A DNA stretch of 64,000 bases from Mytilus edulis (lineage: Eukaryota > Mollusca > Bivalvia > Mytilida > Mytilidae). Position 1 is the first letter of the stretch. Every line of letters begins with the position of its first letter. Positions 1 through 11,998 of this stretch are shown one piece after another. The stretch lies in the NCBI RefSeq assembly GCF_963676685.1, contig NC_092352.1:25687117-25751116 (forward strand). The letters are read 5' to 3'. The notes beneath the pieces were generated by a model that did no database searches, had not been told where the DNA came from, and saw only the letters and a list, made by a program, of their open reading frames with translations. A program made the translations under genes and the position numbers.

Positions 1-2900
1 ATGTCTTGTTTGTGTAAATTTAGAATGTAGAGTAGTGTAGATTAGTTATTTTCAAGGATCTGCTAATTTTTTTTAATCTTTGTATAAAGAGACAAAAACA
101 CAGAATGTATAGATCAATGAAACGGCTAATTATTAAAAAGAAATTTAAAGGGATTACATTTAAAATTGTAATAAGATTTTGTATACGTACCTTGCACAGA
201 AAATAGAAATAAAGGATTTGGTCAAACAATTTATGTTGTAAGATAAAAAAAACATTTAGAAAAACCAATTTTACATGAAATTCCATTACAAAATTTGTGT
301 AGGCTGTATGATTCTTTGTCATTGCATCACTTCAAAAACATATAGAACTGTTCAGTGTGTCAAATATACTGTTAAGGGGAACAATACTTTTATTTTTAAG
401 TCATATACATATTTACAGAAGTTTCTAGATTATATATTCGATAATCATATTGGAAAAGTTTTAATCATTAAAATGTCAATACCAAACACTGTGGCTCCTC
501 TATGAGGACATTTTTTAATAACCATATTAACACAGTACATGTATCCAAGATACCTTGTCCTTTCACGATACCAATGACCAAAAGCACTTTGTAAAGTTGA
601 AGTTTAAATTCATTTCTTGAAACACAAAACAACAGGTGACATTTTTGTGCCCATCAATTGAGAGAAATTGTTATGTAGATTTTTAATTCAAAGTATTTAG
701 GTTCTTTTTCACAAGAAGATTGAAGAAAAATAATACCAAGTTTAGTTATCAGACACTATAGTTAAAAAAAAAAGGTAAGATTGGTGAAGGCTGTACAGTG
801 ACCGTTAGTTGTTCAACAACTTTTTATTTGAGAAAAAGGGATACATTTATACTCATTGAAACAATAATTTGTTACAGATTATGTGAAAAAAAATTATTGT
901 AGTAGATTTCATATTGAAGTCAATACTTTTATACTTATGTACATCTTACAAATTGTTTGAATTTTCCAAAATAATTAAGAAACAGAAAGTCAGTCACATG
1001 AATAGGATGACACTTGTTAATTTAAACTACCTTTCTCTCACATAACCAAGGTGCTGAAATTTTTCATCAGTTTAATGAAATGAATTCAAACTGCAAATTG
1101 ATAAAGTATTTAACCAATAAATATTATGAAAGGACAAACCAAACATCTTGAATAAGTAAAGAGGAAGTCTTCCTTTTATGATATTTACTTCATAGTGAAG
1201 TACACACTTTAGTTTAAAACAAAATTTGTGCTTATGCATACTAGTATTTCGAAATTTTTCATATTGCAAATTGAAGCAATTTTTTTATTTAGTTGATCAA
1301 TAGATGGCTGCTGTTCAATAGTCCCAGTGTTTGTATGTGTTTTCATTTGTTTATTTTTAAGGATCATCAGCATTGTTATAAATTCTTGTACCAATTATGA
1401 AATTGAATTTTAATGTATTTTGATGTGGTACACTTCAGAACAGATTGCAGAGCAAACATTTCCAAATAGTCTTGTCACAGAACCATCTTTTCTTGAAAGT
1501 TTCATTCAAAGAAACCACTGTCACCAAAGCGCTATGAAGAAATATGCATTTTAATGATTTTGTGTAAGGCATTTCAATTTAGACTAAAGGGAGATAACTC
1601 TAAACCTACTTCAGTTCTGCTTGTGAAATCATGGAGACTTTAATTTAAATTTATTATTCACTGTGTTGAGACATTGAAAAATTGAATTTGTGTTTAATTT
1701 TAAGGTGATGGAAGTACTAATTGGATTTCATTTCATTATTGAAATTCAATTGTGAAAAGTATTTTAAAGTTTAGAATTGTGAATTATTTCCCTTTGTTCA
1801 TAACTTTTGCTATTTAACTAGCTGAACCTTAGCTCAGTGCTTCACAATAAATGAACCAAGTCTGTATCGTCAATTGACCCATTTTTGGGGTAATTTCCCT
1901 GAATTGAGAAAATCATTTGTTACCCCTTTGAGTTTTAACGTTACATAAGAAGAGAAGACTTGTTAACAGAAATACACACATCAATTATATATTTTTACAG
2001 TGGTGTACTAGATTACTAGATTAATTTTTTTAAGTATTATTTTTCTTTATAGTAGGCCTAAAGATATTTAATTTTGACTGGTTGATAAGTAAATTTTAGT
2101 AAGGTAATTTTAGTGTTGTTAGTATTTCAATATTTTAAACATCTCAGCTGAGCTTTGTGCCTGTGAAATTGTACAACAATAATTTGCTGTGTCTAATTAT
2201 TTGTGTTTTAACAAACATTTTTTGTCCATCATTTCATGACTAAGGAATCTCAAATTTGTGAAAAACCATTTCTAGACTGCCATCACCATGATGCATGTTG
2301 TGAAATCATGTTATATGTCAGATTAACTGCTGTAACTCAGTGTAAAACCATTTTGTGTAAAACCTTTGTCCATTTTATTGTGAATTGCAATTTCTGTGAT
2401 ACCTGATTAGAATATTTTATGAAATTCATAAATAAAACATAAATCTTACCAGTCTTTTATTACTCTTTGATCATGTCACTATTGTCATGTAAGCCTAATA
2501 TTCGCCTCGCCCGTGACAAAAGTCATAGAATGTGAGACATAGGGAGTACAATCCACTGGTGACAATGTAAACTATTTGTATCATTATTCAGATGGTAGAA
2601 GACCTGATGGGTCAAACTATATATGCAGAAACCTTATGTTAAGAAGTTGTTTTGTGTCATGTCAGTGATTTGTCCTTTGTCACCGACCTACTTTTAATGG
2701 TTCAGTGACTGCTTAAATTTCAAAAATTATATTTGGTAAAAAGTTTCCTTGCAAGATCAATCTCTACCTCATTTTATGGATCAGTGATCATTAAGATAAC
2801 ATGGCCAAGTCTAATATCTCAGATTATATAAGCAATAGGTCAATGATGTTCATTGTATGGAAGGATTTGAAGGTGTACAATTAGGCCATTAGTGTTCTTG
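1..2900. other. AT-rich non-coding stretch, no gene seen
   Basis: No convincing open frame or exon was found on either strand. The stretch is rich in T/A runs and has a polyadenylation-like AATAAA near 2431 on the plus strand, so part of it could be the 3' UTR of a gene lying left of the window. That is inference only. Short frames here are low-complexity and have no recognisable motif. Confidence 0.4.
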
Positions 2901-3295
2901 TGTGAATTGTTTTGGCAGTTGTATAGCCGACTATGTGATATGGGCTTTGTTTGAGGCCGTATGTTGACCTATGGTTGTGTATTTGTGTGTCATTTGGTCT
3001 TTTGTCTCATTGGCAATCATACCACATCTTATATTTATGTCCGTGATAGTAAGCTGTACATGCCTGGTTGGCATGGTTTATTTGATGAGACTGTTGTACA
3101 AGTGAGAAGTTTAGCACTATAAAACCAGGTTCAATCCACCATTTTCTACATTTGAAAATGCCTGTACCAAGTCAGGAATACGACAGTTGTTGTCCATTCG
3201 TTTGATGTGTTTTGTCATTTGATTTTGCCATGTGATTAGGGACTTTCCGATTGAATTTTCCTAGAGTCCAGTATTTTTGTGATTTTACCAATTAT
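2900..3295 (+). repeat. Dispersed repeat, family M1 (TTGTCTCATTGGCAATCATACC)
   Basis: Contains the block GTCTCATTGGCAATCATACC followed by ACATCTTA, preceded by GGCCGTATGTTGACCTA. The same pair of blocks recurs at about 15990-16095, 40405-40525 and (minus strand) 18060-18215. The adjoining stretch 3150-3290 (GCCTGTACCAAGTCAGGAAT) recurs at about 9640-9780 and, more distantly, near 15820. I take these as fragments of one long dispersed element. No coding capacity was seen. Confidence 0.6.
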
Positions 3296-3299
3296 CTGT

Positions 3300-4205
3300 C
3301 CTTGGTCTCATCACTTGGCATCCATCGTCGTCCATCGTAGGCGTTAACTTTTTACATTTTGAAATTCTTCTTTAAGAGAACCATTGAATGGAATCAAACC
3401 AAACCCAGTATGAATGTGCCTTATGAGGTGCTGACCAAGTGTTGTTACTTTGTAGCCAATCCATCATCAAAGATGGCAGCCAGCAGGGGACTTGGTTTAA
3501 CATAGGACCCTATGGGAAATACATACAAATGTCTTCTTTTAGAGAACCACTGAATGGAATCAAGTCAAACATAGCATGAATGTTCCTTATGAGATGCTGA
3601 CCAAGTGTTGTTACTTTGTAGCCGATCCATCATCCAAGATCGCCACCAGCGGGGGACTTGGTTTAACATAGGACCCAATGGAAATACATACAAATGTCCT
3701 CTTTTAAAGAACCATTGAATGGAATGAAACCAAACATTGCATAAATGTTCCTAATGAGATGCAGACCGAGTGTTGTTACTTTGTCGCCAAACCAAAGTCC
3801 AAGATGGCCGCCAGTGGAAGACTATGTTTAACATAGGACCTTATGGAAAATACTTAGTCTCTTGTGGACAGTTATCTCATTGGCAATCATACCACACCTT
3901 CTTTTAGAGAACCACTGAATGGAATTAAACTATACATAGCATGAATTTTCCTGATGAGATGCTGACCAAGTGTTGTTACTTTGTAGCTGATCCAACATTG
4001 GACCTTAGGGAAATGCATACAAATTTCATCTTTTAGAGAACCACTGAATTGAATGAAACCAATCATATCATAAATGTTCCTTTCCTAATGAGGTGCTGGC
4101 CAAGTGTTGTTACTTTGTAGCCAAATTTATCTTCTTTTATATGATTTTAAAAACCCAGGTAGAGTTAGGTGATCGATACAGGCTCTTAAGAGCCTATAGT
4201 TATGG
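3300..4205 (+). repeat. Tandem ~180-bp repeats, family M4
   Basis: About four and a half diverged units, each with AGAGAACCACTGAATGGAAT, a CCAAGTGTTGTTACTTTGTA block, a CCAAGATGGCCGCC-like block and GGTTTAACATAGGACC. The array starts after CGTCGTCCATCG/GTTAACTTTT and ends in GGCTCTTAAGAGCCTATAGTT. Both end signatures also occur in the repeat at 62985-64000, so the two families seem to share termini. A family M1 fragment (TCATTGGCAATCATACCAC) interrupts it near 3880. Confidence 0.65.
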
Positions 4206-4465
4206 ATCTTTGATGTCAAGTTTATGATTCTTGTAGTATAACCTTCATATTAGACTTTCAACATGAATTCAATCATAAATACAGCAAGTGAGACATTTCA
4301 GCATAAGCATTTTTGTGTCTAGGAAAGTGAAATACATTTATAATATTTTTTGATTTTTTTTGTTCTTTCAAAGCCTGCAGTGGGCACATTGTGAGTGATT
4401 AGGCCTATCAATGAAAATATATCATACTCAAACAGCTACCACATATTTTGAGTAAAAGGCATATA

Positions 4466-4625
4466 GATTCCTACACTGCAACAAGTGTATTACGATATTT
4501 CTCCACTCGAGACAGTTAAATTTTATTATTTAAAGCGCGAGGCTTGCCGAGCTCTTTAAATAACTAAAATTTAACTGTCGAGAGTGGAGAAATATCGTAA
4601 TACACGAGTTATAGTGTAGGAATCT
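4466..4625. mobile_element. Foldback MITE-like element with ~70-bp inverted arms
   Basis: Left end AGATTCCTACAC is matched at the right by GTGTAGGAATCT. The arms continue inward through GTGTATTACGATATTTCTCC and CAGTTAAATTTTA to a GC-rich centre (GCGCGAGGCTTGCCGAGC). The whole 160 bp would form a near-perfect hairpin. No coding capacity; non-autonomous. A right-hand stretch to about 4870, with TGACGTCAC at 4719, may belong to a larger element. Confidence 0.7.
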
Positions 4626-4869
4626 GTTTCTCTAATGATTTTTATCCTTCTTTTTCAAAGATTTTCAGAAACTTGTGTTCTTTATATGCGACATCATCAG
4701 GCATGGTCGCCTTTTTTCATGACGTCACAATAAGAAAATTCAGAAGAAAACAAAACATTTAGACGTCATAATCAAATTTCGACTAATCATTTGCCGAGAA
4801 CAGATTTTTCACTAGTGAGGAGAAATATTTTTCTCACACCGGTCAGGAAATGTGAAAATAGCACAAAAA

Positions 4870-5510
4870 TTAGAGAAAATTGATGTGTCACTTCTGCAGA
4901 GGATAGTTTAACAATAAAAGTATAACCCATCATAGCGACATGCACATTAAGTCAGGATGGATGACTGTTTAGTATAGCGTATATTATTCAACCAGGAAAG
5001 TTTTCACTAAAAATGGGTATCAAAAATCTAGGTGAAATAATTTTTTGGCACTTATATTGGCATGTAGATCATGTCTTGTTGATCATTTTGGCTCAAGTTT
5101 TTAAGATGCAAGGCAAAAAAACAAGTCACAAAATTTGTCTTCAAAGGAAGTCGACTGACAATTTCAACTATTCATACTTATTCCTAGATCTGATCTTACT
5201 GATCATGTTTGCAACTGAAAACCTTAATATTGATCAATGAAGCATGCAAATAAGGTCATCTGATGATCATTCCATACACAAAATTGACCTATTTCCTAGG
5301 ATAATTGAAAAAGACAAAAAACATAAATACTCCAATTTATAACCATGAAAATAAGGCGAAGATCAGAGTATACCTACTATACAAACAGGTACACCTTACA
5401 ATTATTCCATACATCAAATATTGTTGACCTATTGCAATTAGTATTTGAAAAACAGACCAAAATACTACAGGGGGTAAACTTAACATCAAGCAATGAACCA
5501 TGTAGCCTTT
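4870..5510 (+). repeat. Family M3 repeat units (degenerate)
   Basis: From about 5225 the sequence shows diverged units of family M3: AACCATGAAAATAAGG, TACACCTTACAATTATTCCATAC, and ATATTGTTGACCTATTGC. The same words recur in a clearer array at 7330-8300. The short open frame at 5013-5240 lies next to these units and has no recognised domain, so I do not call it a gene. Confidence 0.5.
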
Positions 5511-7325
5511 TCATCTAAATTTGGGTTTTTAATGTAAAATTAGAATAGAAGGTGAAAAAGCCTTTGTGAGACCTCGAAATTGAAAGTATTATCCTTTTCC
5601 TTTATCAAAATATTGTTAATCAATTAAAAATCATCAAACAAATAATCTTGCTTTGGAACTGGTTGTTATCAAAGGGAAATAATTCAATCTCAATCTCAAT
5701 CTCAATGTGTTTAAATCCCAGAAGAGATAAATCTTGTTACACGAAGGGGTAGCTCATCCACTATAGTCTATTTTTAAAACATCTTTTAGATATTTATTTT
5801 GCTTTACCAAATTGTTTTATAATTAATTCCTCACTTTGTGCTCGCAAAGTAAACTTTATTAAAAATCCTGAGAATGTATTTGCTTTGCAATTTTTGTGGT
5901 TTTGTGAAAAGATCGTTTGAATTGTGTGCATTGATGCCATATACTTGATAGTAACAAATACGCATGGGAGTTCAAAAACGAGATTTGTAATTTTTGCATA
6001 TAGGAGACAAATCAGGCTGTTTAATATAATTTGTCGAATGATGGGTTGTTAATGGGTGCGAGTCATTGGGACACTTTAAAGAGGTTGGACAGAATTATGG
6101 GAACTGTGGAATAAGAGGACTAGAAATGAGAATTTGATGGATGAAAGCTTGAGACAGGGTGGTCTTAATCGTGAGAAAAGTTTGATAAAACAGGGATAAT
6201 TCTTGTTGATGAAAAAATAAGAGTGCAGAGGAACAGAATATGGAGTGAAGTAGGAGTTTGGGGAGGGAACTGGGAATCAATTCCCTGTGTCCACCAAATA
6301 ACTGAAAGCCATTAAAGAAATAAAGGAGGGGGGTCTGACATGTATGTAAAAGGATCAATTATGCAGGGGATGCAGACCACAGATTGGTCTAATTTGACAA
6401 CTGATAAATAAAAATACGATGGATGCCGAATGTGATAGCGCTATCTAAATAAAATAAATGAAAACAATATATATTTTTTTTTCAATAAGTACAATTTTTA
6501 TTATGTAGACCTAAAGTAGAGAAATGTAGCATTGAATGACTCCAATAATTGAGCACGCATCCGGCAGAGCACAGCTTCCCATGGTCGGACTGAATGTCAG
6601 TTCATAAACATCTCAATCATTCAATGTTGTTACAAACCATATACATTATTAGTGTTGGCAGACCTTGAAAAGCGTCATTGACTGCTTTCAATCAAACAAC
6701 AGAAGGAAGTTTGTAACCAACAATATTTTCAAACAACTTATCTAAAATGATTAAGTCTTTCAACAAAGGTTATAAATAAAAAGCAACGATGCAAATATTG
6801 AATTTAAGAACATTTATAATTCTCTTTAACAATGAATTCAAAACAGCAATATCTATATTATTTAACAAATATGTACTAAATAGTGTCATGCAAATCGTTA
6901 AATATAGAAACACGCAATTTCTATTTTTGAACAAGGGAAATAACAATTACATGACAATCCTGTCTTCCAAATGAATTTAAAAACATTTTGTTTTTATAAA
7001 CAATCATAACTAATTAGAAAGAAAGAAAAAACACACATACACACTGAAAATAGCATGTGTTTATGTTGCAACAACTTTATTGTTGATAAACAACTGCCAA
7101 CCTGTACCAGAAACAAACAATGGTTTGGAACAAACTATACACCACGAACACCAACTCAACCTAGAATGTTACTCACATTTGTTGATAATGTAAACAAACA
7201 TCGATTTACAACAAGAGTGCACACGCTGAAATGTCTCGCCTTCTATACTAATCATTGATATTATGTTGATAGTCCTAAGTATAAAGCTAAGCTTTATTAC
7301 AACTGTCACATAAACTTAACATTAA
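5511..7325. other. Non-coding stretch, nothing recognised
   Basis: AT-rich, with several short frames on both strands but none with a domain, a plausible splice context or repeat-family identity that I recognise. Contains a short CAATCT repeat run near 5690-5706. Confidence 0.4.
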
Positions 7326-8300
7326 CCAAGATAACTAAACAAAGACCAATGAACCTTGAAAAAGAGGTCCAGGTCAGATGAACCATGCCAGGCAGACAGG
7401 TACAGCTAACAATGCTTCTATACAACATATATAGTTGACACATTACTTATAGTTTAAGAAAAATAGACCAAAACACAAAAACTTTACACTGTGCAATGAA
7501 CCGTGAAAATGAGGTCACGGTTAAATAAAACCTGCTCTACTGACATAAAGATCATAAAATATTTCCATACACCAAATATAGTTGACCTATGGCATATAGC
7601 ATTAGATAAAAAGACCAAAACTCAAAAACTTAACTTTGACCACTGAACCATGAAAATGAGGTCAAGGTCACATGACATCTTCCCGCTAGACATGTACACT
7701 TAACAATCATTCCATACAACAAATATAGTAGACCTATTGCATATGGTATGAGAAAAACAGACCAAAACACAAAAATTTAACTATTACCACTGAACCATGA
7801 AAATGAGGTCAAGGTCAGATGACACCTGTCAGTTGGACATGTACACCTTACAGTCCTTCCATACACCGAATATACTAGCCCTATTGCTTATAGTATCTGA
7901 GATATGGATTTGACCACCAAAACTTACCTTGTTCACTGATCCATGAAATGAGGTCGAGGTCAAGTGAAAACTGTCTGACGGACACGAGGACCTTGCAAGG
8001 TACGCACATATCAAATATAGTTATCCTATTACTTATAATAAGAGAGAATTCAACATTACAAAAAATTTGAACTTTTTTTTCAAGTGGTCACTGAACCATG
8101 AAAATGAGGTCAAGGACATTGGACATGCGACTGACGGAAACTTCGTAACATGAAGCATCTATATACAAAGTATGAAGCATCCAGGTCTTCCACCTTCTAA
8201 AATATAAAGCTTTTAAGAAGTGAGCTAACACCGTCGCCGCCGCTGGATCACTATCCCTATGTCGAGCTTTCTGCAAAAAAAGTTGCAGGCTAGACAAAAA
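7325..8300 (+). repeat. Tandem ~150-bp units, family M3 array
   Basis: Six or so units built on CCATGAAAATGAGGTCAAGG, then a CATGTACACCTTACAAT word, then TTCCATACACCAAATATAG and TTGACCTATTGC. The last unit runs into GGATCACTATCCCTATGTCG and CTTTCTGCAAAAAAAGTTGC, which looks like the fixed end of the family. Related units lie at 5225-5510, 8685-8960 and, inverted, at 47065-47330. Confidence 0.7.
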
Positions 8301-8684
8301 AGCGGTAATATGTAGGAATTAATAACAATCAGAATGCTGTAGTAAAGATTATCAGGAAATTAATCTGGCTTGCCGCCCGGGGATGCCGATAAATGATATT
8401 TTACAAAATCATGTTTTCAGGGGATGTGATGAATTGTCCTTACCAAAATTACAAATAATTCAGGTATCTAACATATATTGATACCACAATAATACATTGA
8501 TAATACTGCCTTGTTAAATATACCTTATTGTCAAAGAATGCAGCAATAATTCTGTTGTCAACGGCCAAAGAAAAAATCGGGATGATCAAGCATGGAATTC
8601 CGGAAATTGACCGTCTCCAAAAATATTAAAATTCTAAAATTGAGTTATCGTCCTTTTCGCGCCAGACGACTATTGAAAAGGCTA

Positions 8685-8960
8685 AACCATGCAAATTAGG
8701 TCAGTCACAGATACCTGGTATCCTTCTAAACAGAAATGTTGACCTTACAATAATTCCATTCACCAAGTATAGTTGATCTTTTCCTTGTAGTATTTGAGGA
8801 ACGGACCTAATCAAGGTAATTTTACCTTGGTCACCTATCAATGAAATAAATTCAATGTCAAGTGAAGACATGTAGACTTCACAACGAATCCATATACCAA
8901 ATTGTTATCCTACTACTTCAAGTGAGAAATTCAGTACACCAATAAACTGTTCTCTCAGAT
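8685..8960 (+). repeat. Family M3 repeat, diverged copy
   Basis: Carries AAACCATGCAAATTAGGTCA, ACCTTACAATAATTCCATTC and AGTATAGTTGATCTTTTCC, matching the word order of the array at 7325-8300 with more substitutions. No coding capacity. Confidence 0.5.
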
Positions 8961-8964
8961 ATCT

Positions 8965-9780
8965 TTTTTGTCGTTAGGAATGAATGAACACCCTGCCTGA
9001 TACGGTCTGTGTTTTTGTTATGTTATTTTTTAAATTGTTATGATCTGATGAGATCTTGTTTTTGTAGTTTGTTCTTATGTTGTGCTGTAACACTAGACTG
9101 TAGTTCAGTGATTATTGTTGTAATACTATCAATTCATCCATACAGAATGATCACACTAGAGCTATTTTGAGTTTTTTAGCACAAGCACTAACAGCTATGT
9201 AGGATTTTAGTTCTTTCGTAGAAGCGCAAGTTAAAATTCACCTTATTAAATTTTACGTCATGAATGGATGGATCTTAAAAGACGCCAATTTGACAAAAAA
9301 ATAAACCGTTTTGTACTTTCCGACATTCTTAGCTGTATTTCTTATGTTCTAGTTTACAAAGTAAGATTGTATGAAAACATATGCATGTCTTCTCACAAAG
9401 ACCGATTACATTCCAAGATCAGTTTTACTGTAACTCTGTAATGCAACTTCCTCAGTTGAGGATGTCAAAATATCAACTTTTAGTCTTTTGTTTGGCCTAG
9501 CCATGGATCAATCCAATAAAATTGTGTATTCAAGGGGATCATGCTATGTGCTCGATGGTTTAGTGTAGGGATGTATATACCGGTACTCTTTAAAAGTGAG
9601 AGGTTTAGCTAGCTATTAATTTTTTTTACATAAGAAAATGCCTGTACCAAGTTAGGAATATGACAGTTGTTATCTATATCCATTCGTTTGATGTGTTGAG
9701 GCTTTGGATTTTGCCATTTGATTGGAGACTTTCCATTTAGAATTTTCTTCACATTCTGTATTTTTGTGATTATACTTTTT
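8965..9780. other. Non-coding; ends in a family M1 fragment
   Basis: No gene seen. The part from about 9640 to 9780 (CCTGTACCAAGTTAGGAATA, CATTCGTTTGATGTGTT) is a dispersed-repeat fragment matching 3150-3290. Confidence 0.45.
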
Positions 9781-11998
9781 TTTATTGTGATTCAAAAATA
9801 ACTGTACAAGTCATAAGAATATATTTATATATATAAAGAAAACACAGTTTTAAAAATCCTAGGAATTTTTCAGTTTTATTTTGAAAACATGTGCAGGGAG
9901 ACAATACAAATGAAACTTTACAAGTAAACTTGGAACCTATGATGTCATCTGTACATACAATCACAAAGCAGCTATACTGCTGCCATATGTTCATTATTTT
10001 ATCTAGAGCAATAAGCTAGTAACACCACTTAACTAGTTCTTAAAGGTAAATGCTTAAAAATCAATAAATGCTTATCGACACTGGCCAAGTATTTAATTTA
10101 ACTGAAATTTTTAAATTGGTAATTATTCTAAATCTACATATTAAAACTAGTATTTACTGTAAACTTTCAAAAGAGCGGTTTTGTAAGTATATCAACATGG
10201 GTCTTGAAATTTTAGGCAGTTTATTACATGAACTAATGATCTTTAAAATACATGTACATGGTTAAATTTATAAATTTTCACAGAAAAATAAAATCCACCA
10301 AATTTGTGAATGTAAGATGTTAAAAACCTACTTGCTCTAGATAACTACTATATATATTCATTAAATAATGAGATTTTCAACATGAAAGACTAATGGCATC
10401 TGTTTGTTAAACGTAAAAAATATTGTTCCATTTATTGTTTGAAGAAGTCTTTGGCAAACACTGGTATCAGAAAAAAACAGCTTATTTGTTGGTAGCACTA
10501 TGTTACTATCGTAAGTTTTGAGTCTCATAAATAATTTGGGACTGAATATCACACACAGCTACCCTGCTGATAGATGTACAAAACATAAAAAATAGTTATA
10601 GGATTCCTGATAAGTATCCCAGTATGTAAAGTAGAACAGAACAAACAAAAACTATTGAGCCAGATTAAGCAATAAACCCAGTACACCCCCAACCCTGCAC
10701 GTGTTGGGACTAGACAACCAGGAATGTAGCCATTTATACAATAATAAATTACAATAGGTATTAAAATACTGTGAACAGTTAATGATTATTTACATGTGAT
10801 ATTAAATGGAGGTCAATGACTATTGTTTTATCCAAAGTACCAAATATATGTCTTCTTGCTAGCTACAGGCCAAACACACAAAGCATGCAAGGTTCCATCA
10901 GGCCTGAAAGAATTCTATAAAAGACCAATAGAATCTGTACATTTTTTAATGAATGTTAGTCCTGTGGCTGCAGGTGCTTATCAAGACATCTGTTTAATAT
11001 GTGAAAAATACAGTCATGTTTAAACCATAAAAATATACATATTAGTATGACTATCTGGTTAAATGTGATATGGAATACGATTTGTTATCCGAACCTGATT
11101 AATATAAAAAGATGAAAACTGTCAACCACAAACATTTTATTCATAAAATAAATCAGAATAATTTGAATATGGAAGTGTTTTAACCTTTTACATTATATGT
11201 TCTGATATCACACTATTCCATTATCTCAATACACATAAAACTGTACTATTCACATAAAATTTAAAGAGTATTTGACAGTATCTGCTAAAACCAAGATCTA
11301 TATAACAATTCTATAACTAAAAACATAAATTATTGCTGCTACAATCATAAGACCTACTCTCCTGATATTAAACCGTCATCAGCTGTTCACAGAATTTTTC
11401 ACCCAATTTCTAGTCCTTTTTCTGTTGTAAACAAGTTATGAACAACCCATGATTCACTGAATATAAAATTTTGCATAGTTCTTGCTCTGCTATTGAAAAA
11501 ACTAAACAAAATTGCAACTGAAATTTCTTCATATAAAATGAACAAATAAATAAAAAAAAATAGAACAACAGAGAAAAGGATTTACGACAATCTTGATTTA
11601 CACTTCAATGTCTGCATTGAATGCACTTTCAGCAAGTCATACTCTTAGAACACTTAGAAAATATGCAATTCTGTAAATACAAAATAAATGATGGCATTAC
11701 CAATGTTTTTCACCAACTGAGACCCGTTCTGTGCTCACGTATGTACAATAAGTCAATAAATTGGATATAACATTGATGAGACCATTTACAGGAATGATAT
11801 AAATATATAAAGTCAAGGTCATGGGAACCCCAGCCCAACATTATCATTACAATAATGCATCTTCACGATTCTATAAATAAACACAACCAGTCACAAATAT
11901 TATGACTAATCACACAATTAAGTGTAATTTTACTATGTTTTTGTGTGTTGTCAGAATTGCATACCTTCTGTAAGCACCAATGGACTAATTACAAAAGT
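9781..11998 (-). other. Region downstream of the G3BP stop; possible long 3' UTR
   Basis: Lies immediately 3' of the G3BP stop codon on the minus strand and has no convincing coding exon. Molluscan G3BP-type genes can have long 3' UTRs, so some or all of this may be transcribed. An AATAAA-like signal on the minus strand lies near 9780. The true cleavage site cannot be fixed from sequence alone. Confidence 0.3.
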
